64,000 nucleotides of DNA, from positions 20,185-84,184 of the forward strand of contig CAZUJL010000017.1 of the NCBI GenBank assembly GCA_964620045.1. The letters are read 5' to 3'. This document shows, piece after piece, positions 27,033-35,185 of this stretch. The stretch is from VFKU01 sp964620045. Its GTDB lineage: Bacteria; Hydrogenedentota; Hydrogenedentia; Hydrogenedentales; GCA-2746185. Under the pieces are notes generated by a model that saw only the letters and a program-made list of their open reading frames with translations, ran no database searches and had not been told where the DNA came from. Position 1 is the stretch's first letter, and each line of letters starts with the position of its first letter. A program made the position numbers and the translations under genes.

Positions 27033-27371
27033 TTATTTCGGAGCGTCTTCCGAGGCGATCAAATCCTCGGCGGTGGGGAGGGTTAGATAGATGTCTTCGA
27101 TGGCTTCTTTGGTAAGAATTCTATTAATTCTGCCGAGGATTTTTGCCTTGTCGTACGAAAACTTGTGCATCCATACCGGCCCGGCGATGGCGACGGTGAG
27201 TATGCCTTTGCGGACTTTCATGGGGTGGCTGCGCGGCGCGAGTTCGGGCCCGGCGAGTTCATCCCAGCGCTCCCAAATTTGCGCGTGATCGAGGTGCTTG
27301 CCGAGCTGCGTCGTTGCTTTGAGCGCATCGAGGATCTGCGCGATGTTTTGCGGGTCGTTTTTTTCGCTCAC
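27033..27371 (-). CDS. dciA: DciA-like DUF721 protein
   Basis: 112 residues from a GTG at 27371 that overlaps the recF stop as GTGA. The DUF721 core is visible: WERWDELAGPELAPRSHPMKVRKGILTVAIAGPVWMHKFSYDKAKILGRIN. In bacteria lacking DnaC or DnaI, DciA helps load the replicative helicase DnaB, and its gene commonly lies between recF and gyrB, as here. It is shorter than the Pseudomonas version and has little N-terminal extension. Confidence 0.85.
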   Translation of the reverse strand: MSEKNDPQNIAQILDALKATTQLGKHLDHAQIWERWDELAGPELAPRSHPMKVRKGILTVAIAGPVWMHKFSYDKAKILGRINRILTKEAIEDIYLTLPTAEDLIASEDAPK

Positions 27372-28438
27372 GGCTGCACGACCTTGCCGGCTTCGATGGT
27401 GAATTCGATCGTGGGCCGTGAGGCTGGTGCGACCGCGCGCGAGAGATCGGTCGTGGTGACGAAGCATTGCGCGCCGGCGGGGATCGCGTCGAAGAGTTGT
27501 GCGGCGCGCTGTGCGTCCAGTTCGGCGAGGACTTCGTCGAGCAGGAGCACAGGCAGTTCACCGGTGCGCGCGTGGGCGAGGCCCATTTCGGCCAGGCGCA
27601 GTGCGAGCGCGGCGGATTTCTGCTGGCCTTGGGAGGCGTGGCTGCGCGCGGGGGTGCCCGCGATGGTGATATCGATGTCGTCGCGATGTGGGCCGTGGAC
27701 CGTCATCTTGCGGCGAATGTCGCTGTCGCGCTTTACGCGTAGCATGTCGGCGAGGCCGTCGGCGGGACAATCGGGCGCGTAGGCCAGGGCAAAGGCCTCG
27801 CCCGCCGCGATGCGGCCGTAGGCCTGTGCCGCCAGTACGCTGAGTTCGCGCACGAAATCCGCTCGGCGTTCGACAACAATCCGACCTTCGCGCGCGAGCT
27901 GCACGTCCCATACATCGAGCAGGGCCGGATCAGGCTTGAACGCGCGGAGCAGTTCGTTGCGCTGCTTCAACACTTGGCGATAGTTCTGCAGCGCGGCGAG
28001 GTAAGCCGGATCGAGCTGGGAGAGGGCCATGTCGATGAACCGCCGGCGTAGCGCGGAACCGCTTTTGATGAGCGCGATGTCTTCCGGCGCGAAGAGCACG
28101 ACGCTGACCTTGCCGAGCAGGTCGCTGAGTTTTTTTTGCGCGACGCCGTTGATCTTGATGCGCTTCTGGCCCTTCCACCAGTGCGTTTCGAGTGCGACTT
28201 CGCGTTGTGTGCGCTGCACCTCCATGCGCACGTGGAATTCTTCCGAGCCGGCCTGCACGAGGTCGCTTTCGGTGGTCGTGCGGTGGCTTTTCGAGGTCGC
28301 GCAAAAAAGGATCGCTTCGAGCAGCGAGGTTTTTCCCTGCGCGTTCTTGCCACGGATCAGGTTGATCTCGCGGCCCGGCTGGAGATCGATCGCGTGCAGA
28401 CAGCGGAAGGATCGGCAATTGAATCGGGTGAGGTGCAT
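27368..28438 (-). CDS. recF: DNA replication and repair protein RecF
   Basis: 356 residues. Walker A is GKNAQGKTS near residue 30, the ABC-type signature is SQGQQKSAALALRLAE near residue 275 and Walker B is LPVLLLDEVLAELD near residue 302. The N-terminal LTRFNCRSFRCL strand is typical. RecF loads RecA at gapped DNA with RecO and RecR. Normally it follows dnaA-dnaN; here an HDOD gene lies upstream instead. It overlaps dciA by four bases. Confidence 0.96.
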   Translation of the reverse strand: MHLTRFNCRSFRCLHAIDLQPGREINLIRGKNAQGKTSLLEAILFCATSKSHRTTTESDLVQAGSEEFHVRMEVQRTQREVALETHWWKGQKRIKINGVAQKKLSDLLGKVSVVLFAPEDIALIKSGSALRRRFIDMALSQLDPAYLAALQNYRQVLKQRNELLRAFKPDPALLDVWDVQLAREGRIVVERRADFVRELSVLAAQAYGRIAAGEAFALAYAPDCPADGLADMLRVKRDSDIRRKMTVHGPHRDDIDITIAGTPARSHASQGQQKSAALALRLAEMGLAHARTGELPVLLLDEVLAELDAQRAAQLFDAIPAGAQCFVTTTDLSRAVAPASRPTIEFTIEAGKVVQP

Positions 28439-28528
28439 TGGGCGAAAGCGGGTCCTGCAGACGAAACGTTGCCGCTATCGTACTCGGTCTGGACGCTGCA
28501 GGTGTAGTTGCGAACGGAAGGGAGGCGA

Positions 28529-29377
28529 CTAGCTCGCGATGTTCACGAACTCGTCGATGGTTGCCTGGCTATTCGCGAGTTCTTGGATGGCGAAGTCCAT
28601 GGCGTCCTGTTCGAAGCCGGAGTGTTCCCACATGCCGGGGGTGTCCGGGCCAAGGCCGCCGATGAGCGCGGGGAAGCCCGCCTGGTAGCAGACCCAATCG
28701 CACACGGCGACGAAGGCCGCGCGGCGGCGCTGCTGCGGCGTGGCGCACAGGCTCAGATCGTGGTGGCCGGCGATTGCGGCGACGAGGTCTTCCTGGAGTT
28801 TCCAGCGCTCGCCGAGCAGTCCGCCGATTTGGGCGTGGTTGGCGCCCACTTCCTTTTTCTCGATGTCACAGGCTTGCTGTTTGCCTTCGGCGATTTTCTT
28901 CGCGGCGACGTCCCAGCGCTTCGGCAGGCTCTGCTGCAGCACGATCTTGCCGCTGTCGTGCAACAGGCCGTACATGAAGGCCTCGCCGGCATCGCTGATC
29001 GGCGCGCCGGGGGTCTTGCTGAGAATGCGGCCGGCGGTGCCGCAGGCGACGGCGTGGCGCAGCACGGAGGCTTCGCCGCCCTTGAGCGTTTCGAACACGG
29101 AGGCGGTGAGCACGAGGTTGCGCACGGTCTTTACGCCGAGGAGCACAATGCCGCGCTCGACGGAGGTGACTTTGTCGCGCAGTGAATAGAAGGCGGAATT
29201 GACGACGCGGAGGGCCTTCAGTGCGAGCGAGGGGTCTTGTGCAACGACTTTACCGACGTCCTGCAACGTGGCATCCGGATCGTCGAGGAGCTGCATGACC
29301 TTAATGACGGTACCCGGCAGGCTGGGCAGCGTGATGAGGCCGTCGAGTACTGCCTCGACACGGACGGACTTTTCCAT
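28529..29377 (-). CDS. HDOD-domain signalling protein
   Basis: 282 residues, almost all one HDOD domain (residues about 8-220), with ITLPSLPGTVIKVMQLLDDPDATLQDVGKVVAQDPSLALKALRVVNSAFY at the start; pieces such as LLHDSGKIVL and HAQIGGLLGERWKL follow. HDOD domains are HD-related but usually non-catalytic and act in signalling or cyclic-di-GMP circuits. This one keeps an HD pair in LLHDSGK. There is no fused receiver or GGDEF domain. It sits 90 bp upstream of recF on the same strand. Confidence 0.9.
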   Translation of the reverse strand: MEKSVRVEAVLDGLITLPSLPGTVIKVMQLLDDPDATLQDVGKVVAQDPSLALKALRVVNSAFYSLRDKVTSVERGIVLLGVKTVRNLVLTASVFETLKGGEASVLRHAVACGTAGRILSKTPGAPISDAGEAFMYGLLHDSGKIVLQQSLPKRWDVAAKKIAEGKQQACDIEKKEVGANHAQIGGLLGERWKLQEDLVAAIAGHHDLSLCATPQQRRRAAFVAVCDWVCYQAGFPALIGGLGPDTPGMWEHSGFEQDAMDFAIQELANSQATIDEFVNIAS

Positions 29378-29462
29378 GATCGCGCGAAACTCCCCCTACA
29401 CCCTCCCCCGAGGGCGCGCTACCGCAGGAACGGCTGGACGCTCAGACTAGTGTTCGAGGAAC

Positions 29463-29837
29463 TCAGAACAGGTAGTCGGGCTCGATCATCGCATCGTAGC
29501 CGACTTCGTCGTGGTAGTCCCAGAAGCCGAAGAACTCATAGATACCAATGCCCAAACGCATGAAGAACTTGGTCGTGCCAACGATGGTGCCGTGTGTGAG
29601 GATTTGCGTGAGGGGGCGATGCTGACGGATTTGCTTGTCCCACGTCAGCGGAATTTCCGCCCAGCCGAAGAGGATGTTGGCCAACCCGCGGCCCATTTTT
29701 TCGAGGCGCTTCTGGAAAACCGTCGGACGCGGGAGATCCTGATCCGGGTCGTAGCTTTGGGCTTCGACCACGGGCACCGCAAGCATCATAGCGACGACGA
29801 GCAGCGCAAGAATGCGATAGACAGGGCGTTGGCGCAT
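29463..29837 (-). CDS. TIGR04073-like exosortase-system-associated exported protein
   Basis: 124 residues with a signal peptide (ILALLVVAMMLAVPVVEAQ), then a short domain with KLEKMGRGLANILFGWAEIPL (split: RLEKMGRGLANILFGW and AEIPLTWD), a Gly-rich stretch GTIVGTTKFFMRLGIGIYEFFGFW and an acidic end PDYLF. This layout fits the TIGR04073 family found in genomes with exosortase/PEP-CTERM systems. No exosortase or PEP-CTERM protein is in this window. The 322-bp gap upstream, toward hsp20, holds the sigma-54-type site described separately. Confidence 0.72.
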   Translation of the reverse strand: MRQRPVYRILALLVVAMMLAVPVVEAQSYDPDQDLPRPTVFQKRLEKMGRGLANILFGWAEIPLTWDKQIRQHRPLTQILTHGTIVGTTKFFMRLGIGIYEFFGFWDYHDEVGYDAMIEPDYLF

Positions 29838-30057
29838 GGTCTGTACTCCCTCAAGTACGGCGGGTAAAGCTCTAAGCGAAGGATAACACAGGGGGCGAAT
29901 CGTGTCAAAGCCTATCGTATCAAGGTTTTACGCAGATTTCGGAGTTTGTGTTTTGAAACCGAGCGGCTTTTAAAAATGGAATAACGATATCGAAACACCT
30001 CGTGCGGCCTGTTTCGAGAAAGTGAGGATTTTCAAGGGTTTATGGCGCTGGGCGCGT

Positions 30058-30073
30058 TGGCACATCCCTTGCC
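30058..30073 (+). promoter_or_regulatory. sigma-54 type -24/-12 promoter for hsp20
   Basis: TGGCAC, five bases and TTGC match the sigma-54 consensus exactly at the invariant GG (-24) and GC (-12). Transcription would start near 30084, leaving a leader of about 75 bases before the ATG at 30160. No clear enhancer-binding-protein site was identified upstream. Confidence 0.65.
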
Positions 30074-30159
30074 ATTCCCCGGCAGTGGCGAACCATGCGA
30101 TTGGGGCCATGCGGAAAACCGAGCCGCGCCGAGGCGCGAAGAACAGAAGGAGAAAGGCA

Positions 30160-30615
30160 ATGAGCAGCAGGATGCTAGACCGATTTCGTGGCAGCGTCGC
30201 CCCGTGGATGATGCCGTGGGACTTGCAGGACGAATTCAACCGCGCGTGGCCGGAACTGGGCCGCATGTTCGGCGGCGAGGATTCCAGTTACGCGCCGTCG
30301 ATGGATGTCCGCGAGACCCCGGAGGCGTTCATTGTGGAGGCCGACGTGCCGGGTTTGAATAAGGACGATGTCAGCATCGAAGTATCGGACAACGTCGTGA
30401 CCGTAAAAGGTGAGCGCCGCAGCGATCGCGAGGAGAAGAAGGACAACTACCACTTCACCGAGCGCCGCTTTGGCAGCTTCCGCCGGTCGGTGGCGATTCC
30501 GGGCGGATTCTCGAACGACAAAGTGTCCGCGAAATTCGAGAACGGCGTGCTGACGATTACGTTGCCGAAGCAAGAAGAAAAGAAACCGCGCAAGATCGAT
30601 GTGCGCGTCGACTAA
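30160..30615 (+). CDS. Hsp20/alpha-crystallin family small heat shock protein
   Basis: 151 residues from the ATG at 30160, preceded by GAAGGAG. An N-terminal arm (MLDRFRGSVAPWMMPWDLQDEFNRA) precedes the alpha-crystallin domain (about 45-140), containing VEADVPGLNKDDVSIEVSDN, the FGSFRRSVAIPG loop and FENGVLTITLPK. The C-terminal IDV is an I-x-V motif used in oligomer assembly. It acts as an ATP-independent holdase for misfolded proteins. It is followed 29 bp later by a second, shorter Hsp20 gene and preceded by a sigma-54-type promoter. Confidence 0.95.
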   Translation: MSSRMLDRFRGSVAPWMMPWDLQDEFNRAWPELGRMFGGEDSSYAPSMDVRETPEAFIVEADVPGLNKDDVSIEVSDNVVTVKGERRSDREEKKDNYHFTERRFGSFRRSVAIPGGFSNDKVSAKFENGVLTITLPKQEEKKPRKIDVRVD

Positions 30616-30644
30616 CGTTCGAAACGAACATTTGGAGAATGAAC

Positions 30645-30983
30645 ATGAGTCAGGTTGAAGAGCGCTACATTGCGCCGCGGGTGAATGTGGTTGAGCGCGA
30701 GGACGCGGTGGTGATCGAGGCCGAGGTACCGGGTGTGGCACGCGATCAGGCCGAAATCGAAGTGCGCGACGGCATGTTGTATTTGAAGGCGCATGCCGGC
30801 GCGGCGGCCAACAGCGGGGCGTATCGTGTGCAAGAACGCGCGGGCGCGAGCTACTACCGGACGTTCCGGTTGGGTGAAGCGATCGATACATCCAAGATCG
30901 ACGCATATCTGAAGGACGGCTTGCTCACGCTCACACTGGCGAAGTCTGAACGCGTGAAGCCGAGGTCGATTGCGGTGAACTAG
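30645..30983 (+). CDS. second Hsp20/alpha-crystallin protein (short)
   Basis: 112 residues. The ATG at 30645 is seven bases after GGAG; the ATG at 30639 is too close to that site. The alpha-crystallin core is visible (VVIEAEVPGVARDQAEIEVRDG; YYRTFRLGEAIDTSKIDAYLKDGLLTLTLAK), and it ends with an IAV (I-x-V) motif. The N-terminal arm is very short, only about 15 residues, so it may co-assemble with the longer upstream Hsp20. A strong terminator follows. Confidence 0.93.
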   Translation: MSQVEERYIAPRVNVVEREDAVVIEAEVPGVARDQAEIEVRDGMLYLKAHAGAAANSGAYRVQERAGASYYRTFRLGEAIDTSKIDAYLKDGLLTLTLAKSERVKPRSIAVN

Positions 30984-31058
30984 GGCCTACCCGGGCGCGC
31001 ATGTTGATGCCCGTGTAAGACATAGATGCACTGCTGTGCTCCTGACGCGTCGGGAGCC

Positions 31059-31100
31059 GCCCCTGGGTTGGGGAAACCGGCCCAGGGGCATCGTTTTTTT
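31059..31100 (+). terminator. intrinsic terminator of the hsp20 operon
   Basis: GCCCCTGGG and CCCAGGGGC make a perfect 9-bp stem with a 13-base loop, followed after ATCG by seven T residues. The T run reaches the stop codon of the convergent PHP gene. Confidence 0.92.
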
Positions 31101-31983
31101 AGAGCGGGACGGTCTTGCGGACGACCTTGCCGTGTTCGCGCGTGAGGATTGTGACGGTAGTCACGCCGTTGGCGAGGAGATACTCGCGCGCGACGGGGAC
31201 ATCCTTTCCCACCTGTGCGGGACCGTGGCTGTCGTCGCCGAAGCAGAAGGGGATGCCGCGCGAGAGCGCTTCGCGGATTAGCCACGGGCGCGGATACGGG
31301 CAGCCGAGACCCTTGCGGATGCCGGCGGTGTTCAGATCGAGGATGCAGTTGTGTTGGCCGGCCACTTCGAGCGCGGCGAGGGCGGCTTCGCGGATCGCGG
31401 GGGTCTCCACGGCTTCGGAATTCGGCGCATTGCGGCGGATGAGATCGAAATGCGTCACGACTTCAGGCTTGATCGACCGGATCATCGTGGCGAGGTCTTT
31501 GTAATACTGAATCGCGAGTTTCTCGATGCCGCCGGCCAGCGCAATCGCTTTGGTGAAATGGTCGGGCGGGCCGTCGATGGTGGTGTCGAAGACATGGTGC
31601 ACGGAGCCGGCCATGAATTCGAAGCGGTATTTTTCGCGCAAGCCGAGCATGGTTTCCGCGTAGGACTCGTGCGGCACGGCCTCGGTCTCGAAGCCGCGTA
31701 AAACGACCAGCCGGTCCGAGAACTCCTCGGAAAGCTTCCCCGCGTCGCGCGCATAGGCGTCGAACAGCGTATGTAGTTCGGCCACACCGCGCTTCATTTC
31801 GAGCTCGGTGTCGTACAGATAGCGCTCGTGGTTACGTGGGGCATGCTCGGTTACGCCGAACGTCTGGTAGCCGAAGGTCACGGCGGCGTCGAGCACTTCG
31901 CGCAGCGTGCCCACCGCGTGGTCGCAGTAGGCGCCGGAGTGGCCGCCGTGCAGGGAGACTTTCCAAGGCTGTTTGTCGGGCAT
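31099..31983 (-). CDS. PHP-family histidinol-phosphatase-like hydrolase
   Basis: 294 residues from the ATG at 31983, with GAGG six bases upstream. PHP metal motifs are visible: SLHGGHSGAYCDHA (H..H pattern), FGVTEHAPRNH, VLRGFETEAVPH, MAGSVHHVFD, VVTHFDLIRR and FGDDSHGP. This matches the HisJ/HisK type of histidinol-phosphatase, which dephosphorylates L-histidinol phosphate. First motif HGGHS rather than HxH is compatible with the family. No other his genes are nearby, so the substrate could differ. The longer in-frame extension into the divergent gluconolactonase region is not coding. Confidence 0.82.
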   Translation of the reverse strand: MPDKQPWKVSLHGGHSGAYCDHAVGTLREVLDAAVTFGYQTFGVTEHAPRNHERYLYDTELEMKRGVAELHTLFDAYARDAGKLSEEFSDRLVVLRGFETEAVPHESYAETMLGLREKYRFEFMAGSVHHVFDTTIDGPPDHFTKAIALAGGIEKLAIQYYKDLATMIRSIKPEVVTHFDLIRRNAPNSEAVETPAIREAALAALEVAGQHNCILDLNTAGIRKGLGCPYPRPWLIREALSRGIPFCFGDDSHGPAQVGKDVPVAREYLLANGVTTVTILTREHGKVVRKTVPL

Positions 31984-32097
31984 GCGATCCTCAACTCGCG
32001 CGCACGGTAACAAAGCGCCGCGCACACACACAAGCCGCCTTGAGCGGCGGCGTGCGTCGTGCGAAACTGTGCAGCTACGAACGCGGAGGGGCAGGGC

Positions 32098-32961
32098 ATG
32101 CGCGGTGTGATCTTGGTGTTGCTGGTGTGCACGGGCGCTACGGCGCAACTGACGGCGGGGCCGCTTGAACTGGTGACGGACAAAACGACTTTCTCCGAGG
32201 GGCCGCTGTGGTTGCCCGAGGGCAAGTGGATTTTCAGCGACACACCGAAGAACGGAATTTTCGCGGAGGACGGTTCCGTCTACCGCCAGCCGAGCAACGG
32301 ATCGAACGGGCTGACGCTCGATCGCGAGGGCCGGTTGATCGTCTGCGAAAGCACGAAGAAACGCATTACGCGCACCGAGAAGGACGGCACCATCACGGTG
32401 CTTGCCGACGGGTTCGACGGCAAACCGCTGAATAGCACGAACGACGTGATCGTGCGCGGCGATGGGACGGTGTACTTCACGGATCCGACCGGACCGAAAA
32501 AGCCGGAGGGCAGCCTGGGGTACAGCGCCGTGTTCGGTATCCGGCCGGATAAAACGGTGTTTCTGATTTCGAACGACATGAACTATCCGAACGGGATTGC
32601 GTTGTCGCCGGACGATAAGACGCTGTATGTCGCCGATTATGTCGGTGGATTTATTCGCGCTTACGACCTCGCCGCGGACGGTACCGCATCCAACCCGCGC
32701 GACGTCATTCAAAATAAAAATCCCGATGGCTTTTGCGTCGATCAGGCGGGACGCATCTGGACCTCGGCGCCGCGCGATGTGGTGGTGTTCGGGCCGGACG
32801 GCAAGCAACTGGAAAGTATCCCGGTGCCCGTGGGCACGCCGACGAATTGCGTGTTTGGCGGGCCGGACGGCCGTACGCTGCTGATCACCGCGCGCCGCAC
32901 GGTGTACCGCGTAAGCGTCAAAGAACCGGGGATTGCGGAAGCGCTGCAGGTGGTTAAATAA
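32098..32961 (+). CDS. exported SMP-30/gluconolactonase-like protein
   Basis: 287 residues from the ATG at 32098 (GGAGGGG upstream), with a short signal peptide (VILVLLVCTGATAQ). A six-bladed beta-propeller follows, with the metal-binding Glu in FSEGPLW, Asn in NSTNDVIV, Asn in NYPNGIALSPDDKTLYVAD and an Asp in NPDGFCVDQAGRIW. These are the calcium/zinc ligands of SMP-30/gluconolactonase lactonases. Predicted activity is hydrolysis of a sugar lactone in the periplasm. It is divergent from the PHP gene. Confidence 0.88.
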   Translation: MRGVILVLLVCTGATAQLTAGPLELVTDKTTFSEGPLWLPEGKWIFSDTPKNGIFAEDGSVYRQPSNGSNGLTLDREGRLIVCESTKKRITRTEKDGTITVLADGFDGKPLNSTNDVIVRGDGTVYFTDPTGPKKPEGSLGYSAVFGIRPDKTVFLISNDMNYPNGIALSPDDKTLYVADYVGGFIRAYDLAADGTASNPRDVIQNKNPDGFCVDQAGRIWTSAPRDVVVFGPDGKQLESIPVPVGTPTNCVFGGPDGRTLLITARRTVYRVSVKEPGIAEALQVVK

Positions 32962-33036
32962 CGTGGATTGCAAACCTGCGGGCCGCGTCCTAAAATCGGG
33001 TGGGGCGGCATTGGGCGCCCGGCGCGTATCTTACTC

Positions 33037-33948
33037 ATGAGCTCAAATCCTTTGGACTTTCTTTTTCAAGGCCCAGCCGGCGGCGGCAATTTCGAGCACA
33101 CGTGGTCGGACACGTATCTCGCCGCGCATCTGATTTCGGATGTGGGCAAGCGCCGTGAACGCAATGAAGACTCGTGCTTGATGGCCGCGCCGCGTGATAT
33201 CGAATTGCTGGACGGCTGCGGATTCGTGTTTGCCGTGGCCGATGGCATGGGCGGCGCAAGCGCGGGGGAACACGCGAGCCGGATGGCGCTGGATTCGTTC
33301 TCGGAATCGTTTTACCGCGGCGCGCCGACGAATCTTCCGGATCGCATGCGGACCTCCATCGAGGACGCGAACGCGAAGGGGTTTCACGCGTCCGAAACCG
33401 ATCCCGAACTGCACGGCATGGGGACGACGATCTGCGCGCTCACGATTGTGGGGGACGCGGCGTATGTCGGCAGCGTCGGCGACAGCCGGGTGTACCTTCA
33501 ACGGCCCGACGCGGCGCTGGTGCAGGTGACGCAGGACCACTCGCTGGTGGCGGAACAGGTGCGCGGCGGATTTTTGACGCCCGAAGAAGCGCGCAACCAT
33601 GTGATGAAGAATCTCATCACGCGCGCCGTGGGGATTAAGGACGAAGTTGAGGTTGATCTCTTTGGTGTTCGCCTGGAAAAAGGCGACACGTTGATGATTT
33701 GTTCGGACGGTCTCTGCAATTTCGTGAGCGATCCGGACATTGGCAAGTGCATGCAGATCAAGCCGTTGCGCGCGGCGGCTCGGGTGCTCGTGGGCAAGGC
33801 GCTCGAAGCCGGCGGAAACGACAATGTATCCGTCGCCGTTATCCGCGTGATGGATTCACCGCCGCGGCGTCCGCTGCAGGAAGGGTGCGAGCCTGTCGAA
33901 ACGCCGCAGCCGACGTTTGTATCGCGGCTCAAGCGCCTCTTCGGTTAA
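33037..33948 (+). CDS. PP2C-family Ser/Thr protein phosphatase
   Basis: 303 residues. PPM motifs are complete: SDVGKRRERNEDS (motif 1), VFAVADGMGGASAGEHAS (metal-binding Asp), GTTICALTIVGDAAYVGSVGDSRVYL, QDHSLVAEQV, LMICSDGLCNFV and GNDNVSVAVI. It is a soluble Stp/PrpC-type manganese phosphatase. No Ser/Thr kinase gene is in the window. A short Arg/Pro-rich C-terminal tail follows the domain. The ribosome site before the ATG at 33037 is weak. Its stop overlaps the convergent gene at 33945. Confidence 0.94.
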   Translation: MSSNPLDFLFQGPAGGGNFEHTWSDTYLAAHLISDVGKRRERNEDSCLMAAPRDIELLDGCGFVFAVADGMGGASAGEHASRMALDSFSESFYRGAPTNLPDRMRTSIEDANAKGFHASETDPELHGMGTTICALTIVGDAAYVGSVGDSRVYLQRPDAALVQVTQDHSLVAEQVRGGFLTPEEARNHVMKNLITRAVGIKDEVEVDLFGVRLEKGDTLMICSDGLCNFVSDPDIGKCMQIKPLRAAARVLVGKALEAGGNDNVSVAVIRVMDSPPRRPLQEGCEPVETPQPTFVSRLKRLFG

Positions 33949-34718
33949 TTCGCGGGCGGCGGCGCCGACTCCGCCGGTGGCGAAGCCGCGGGTTCCTCGG
34001 CCGTTGGTGTTTCCGCGGCCGACGGGACCACGGGCGTCAGCGGGATCAGGTTCATCGGTGTGATGATCACTGTGCCTGACTCGATCTTCACCGACTCAAT
34101 TTTCTCCAGCAGCGTGCGCGCGTCTTTGTGTTCCCGCTGCCAGTCAGTAGCGAGATTCTCGCTGCGCACGCCGACGATGTACTGCTCCGGAACGACTTCG
34201 CCCTTGACCGTAGCGCCGGTTAGGTAAACTTCCGCGCGTCCGCGTTTCACCTCCACGTCGAAGGTGGCGGTGCCGTTGAAAAAACGGCCAGACATCAACG
34301 GCAGCCAATCAAGTGGAATGCTCATTTGCCCGGTCACGTTGTCGTCGCCGAGCGTGAGATACACGATCGAGCCGAAGTCTTCCTTCAGATCGGGGTGGTT
34401 CTGCAGCAGCGCGTTGACTTCATTCTGCGTGAGCACCAGCGTGCCGAGCTGTTCGTCGGCGCGCAGTCTTTTCACATACTCGTCCACGCGCGCGATGAGC
34501 GCTTCCGTCTCCGCCGCAGGAAGATCCGCGGTCGGCAGCGCGGCGGCCGTCGGCTCGGTATATTTTTCGCGGACCTGGCGCGCGAAGCTGCGGAACACGA
34601 GGAACGAGATTAATCCGCCGAGAATCGCGAGGACCACGACGGTGACGCAGCCATAAAGGAAGCAGTTTCCGCGTTCTTCGTGGAGCTTGCGCAGAAGAGC
34701 ATTCTGTTGTGTGTGCAT
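33945..34718 (-). CDS. hypothetical single-pass membrane protein with Pro/Ala-rich tail
   Basis: 257 residues from the ATG at 34718 (GAGG six bases before it; an ATG at 34751 is possible). One transmembrane helix lies near residues 23-43 (FLYGCVTVVVLAILGGLISFLVF). The periplasmic part has a helical region (RVDEYVKRLRADEQLGTLVLTQNEVNALL) and a beta-rich domain of about 120 residues with SIVYLTLGDDNVTGQMSIPLDWL, like lipid- or nucleic-acid-unrelated DUF folds I cannot name. The end is low-complexity Pro/Ala/Glu. It follows the zinc-ribbon gene by 110 bp on the same strand. Function unknown. Confidence 0.75.
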   Translation of the reverse strand: MHTQQNALLRKLHEERGNCFLYGCVTVVVLAILGGLISFLVFRSFARQVREKYTEPTAAALPTADLPAAETEALIARVDEYVKRLRADEQLGTLVLTQNEVNALLQNHPDLKEDFGSIVYLTLGDDNVTGQMSIPLDWLPLMSGRFFNGTATFDVEVKRGRAEVYLTGATVKGEVVPEQYIVGVRSENLATDWQREHKDARTLLEKIESVKIESGTVIITPMNLIPLTPVVPSAAETPTAEEPAASPPAESAPPPAN

Positions 34719-34828
34719 CAGCAACCTCATTTGGTCCAGCTCACAGACCATGGCTCATGGTACATCGGTTTCACAGCACTGCCAAGATACCGTTCCGCCG
34801 GGCCTTTATTCGAGTGGCCGGTGGCGCG

Positions 34829-35185
34829 TCACCGGCGGCGGCGCGGGCCGCGCGATCGGCGGTGGTGCCGCTTGCGGCGCGAGGTATTCCGCGCGGCGGC
34901 GATCGCGGCTTCGGGCGCGGGCGTGGCGCCGCTGTCGTGCACCTCAAACACCGCGGCCTCGCCCGCGACGTTTAAATTTTCGCAGCGCGGACACTTCGAC
35001 AGGTCCTCGGCGTGCTCGTCAAGATAACTGCAGCCGCAGAAGGTACATTTCCAGAGGAATTGCTGCCCCAGGTGGCGCTGGGGCCGGCGCACGTTCAGCT
35101 CGGTATACAGCCAGATGCCGGCCGCCGCGAGGCCGAACACGATGGAATACAGCGCGAGGGCCGTGGAGAGTTGGATCTCGATCAC
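34829..35185 (-). CDS. membrane-anchored zinc-ribbon protein
   Basis: 118 residues from a GTG at 35185 that overlaps the tonB-like stop as GTGA. An N-terminal helix (ALALYSIVFGLAAAGIWLYTEL) is followed by a cytoplasmic-type zinc ribbon with CTFCGC and CPRC knuckles, and a very basic end (RRKRHHRRSRGPRRRR) that suggests nucleic-acid or acidic-lipid contact. No family name can be assigned with certainty. It is translationally coupled to the TonB/Exb genes, so a role tied to that complex is possible. Confidence 0.72.
   Translation of the reverse strand: MIEIQLSTALALYSIVFGLAAAGIWLYTELNVRRPQRHLGQQFLWKCTFCGCSYLDEHAEDLSKCPRCENLNVAGEAAVFEVHDSGATPAPEAAIAAARNTSRRKRHHRRSRGPRRRR

Noticed and set aside
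28439..29462. Chromosome origin next to recF
   Set aside because: No DnaA-box cluster, AT-rich unwinding region, dnaA or dnaN was seen.
31984..32973. In-frame upstream extension of the PHP phosphatase
   Set aside because: It lies antisense to the SMP-30 gene, and PHP motifs begin right after the ATG at 31983.
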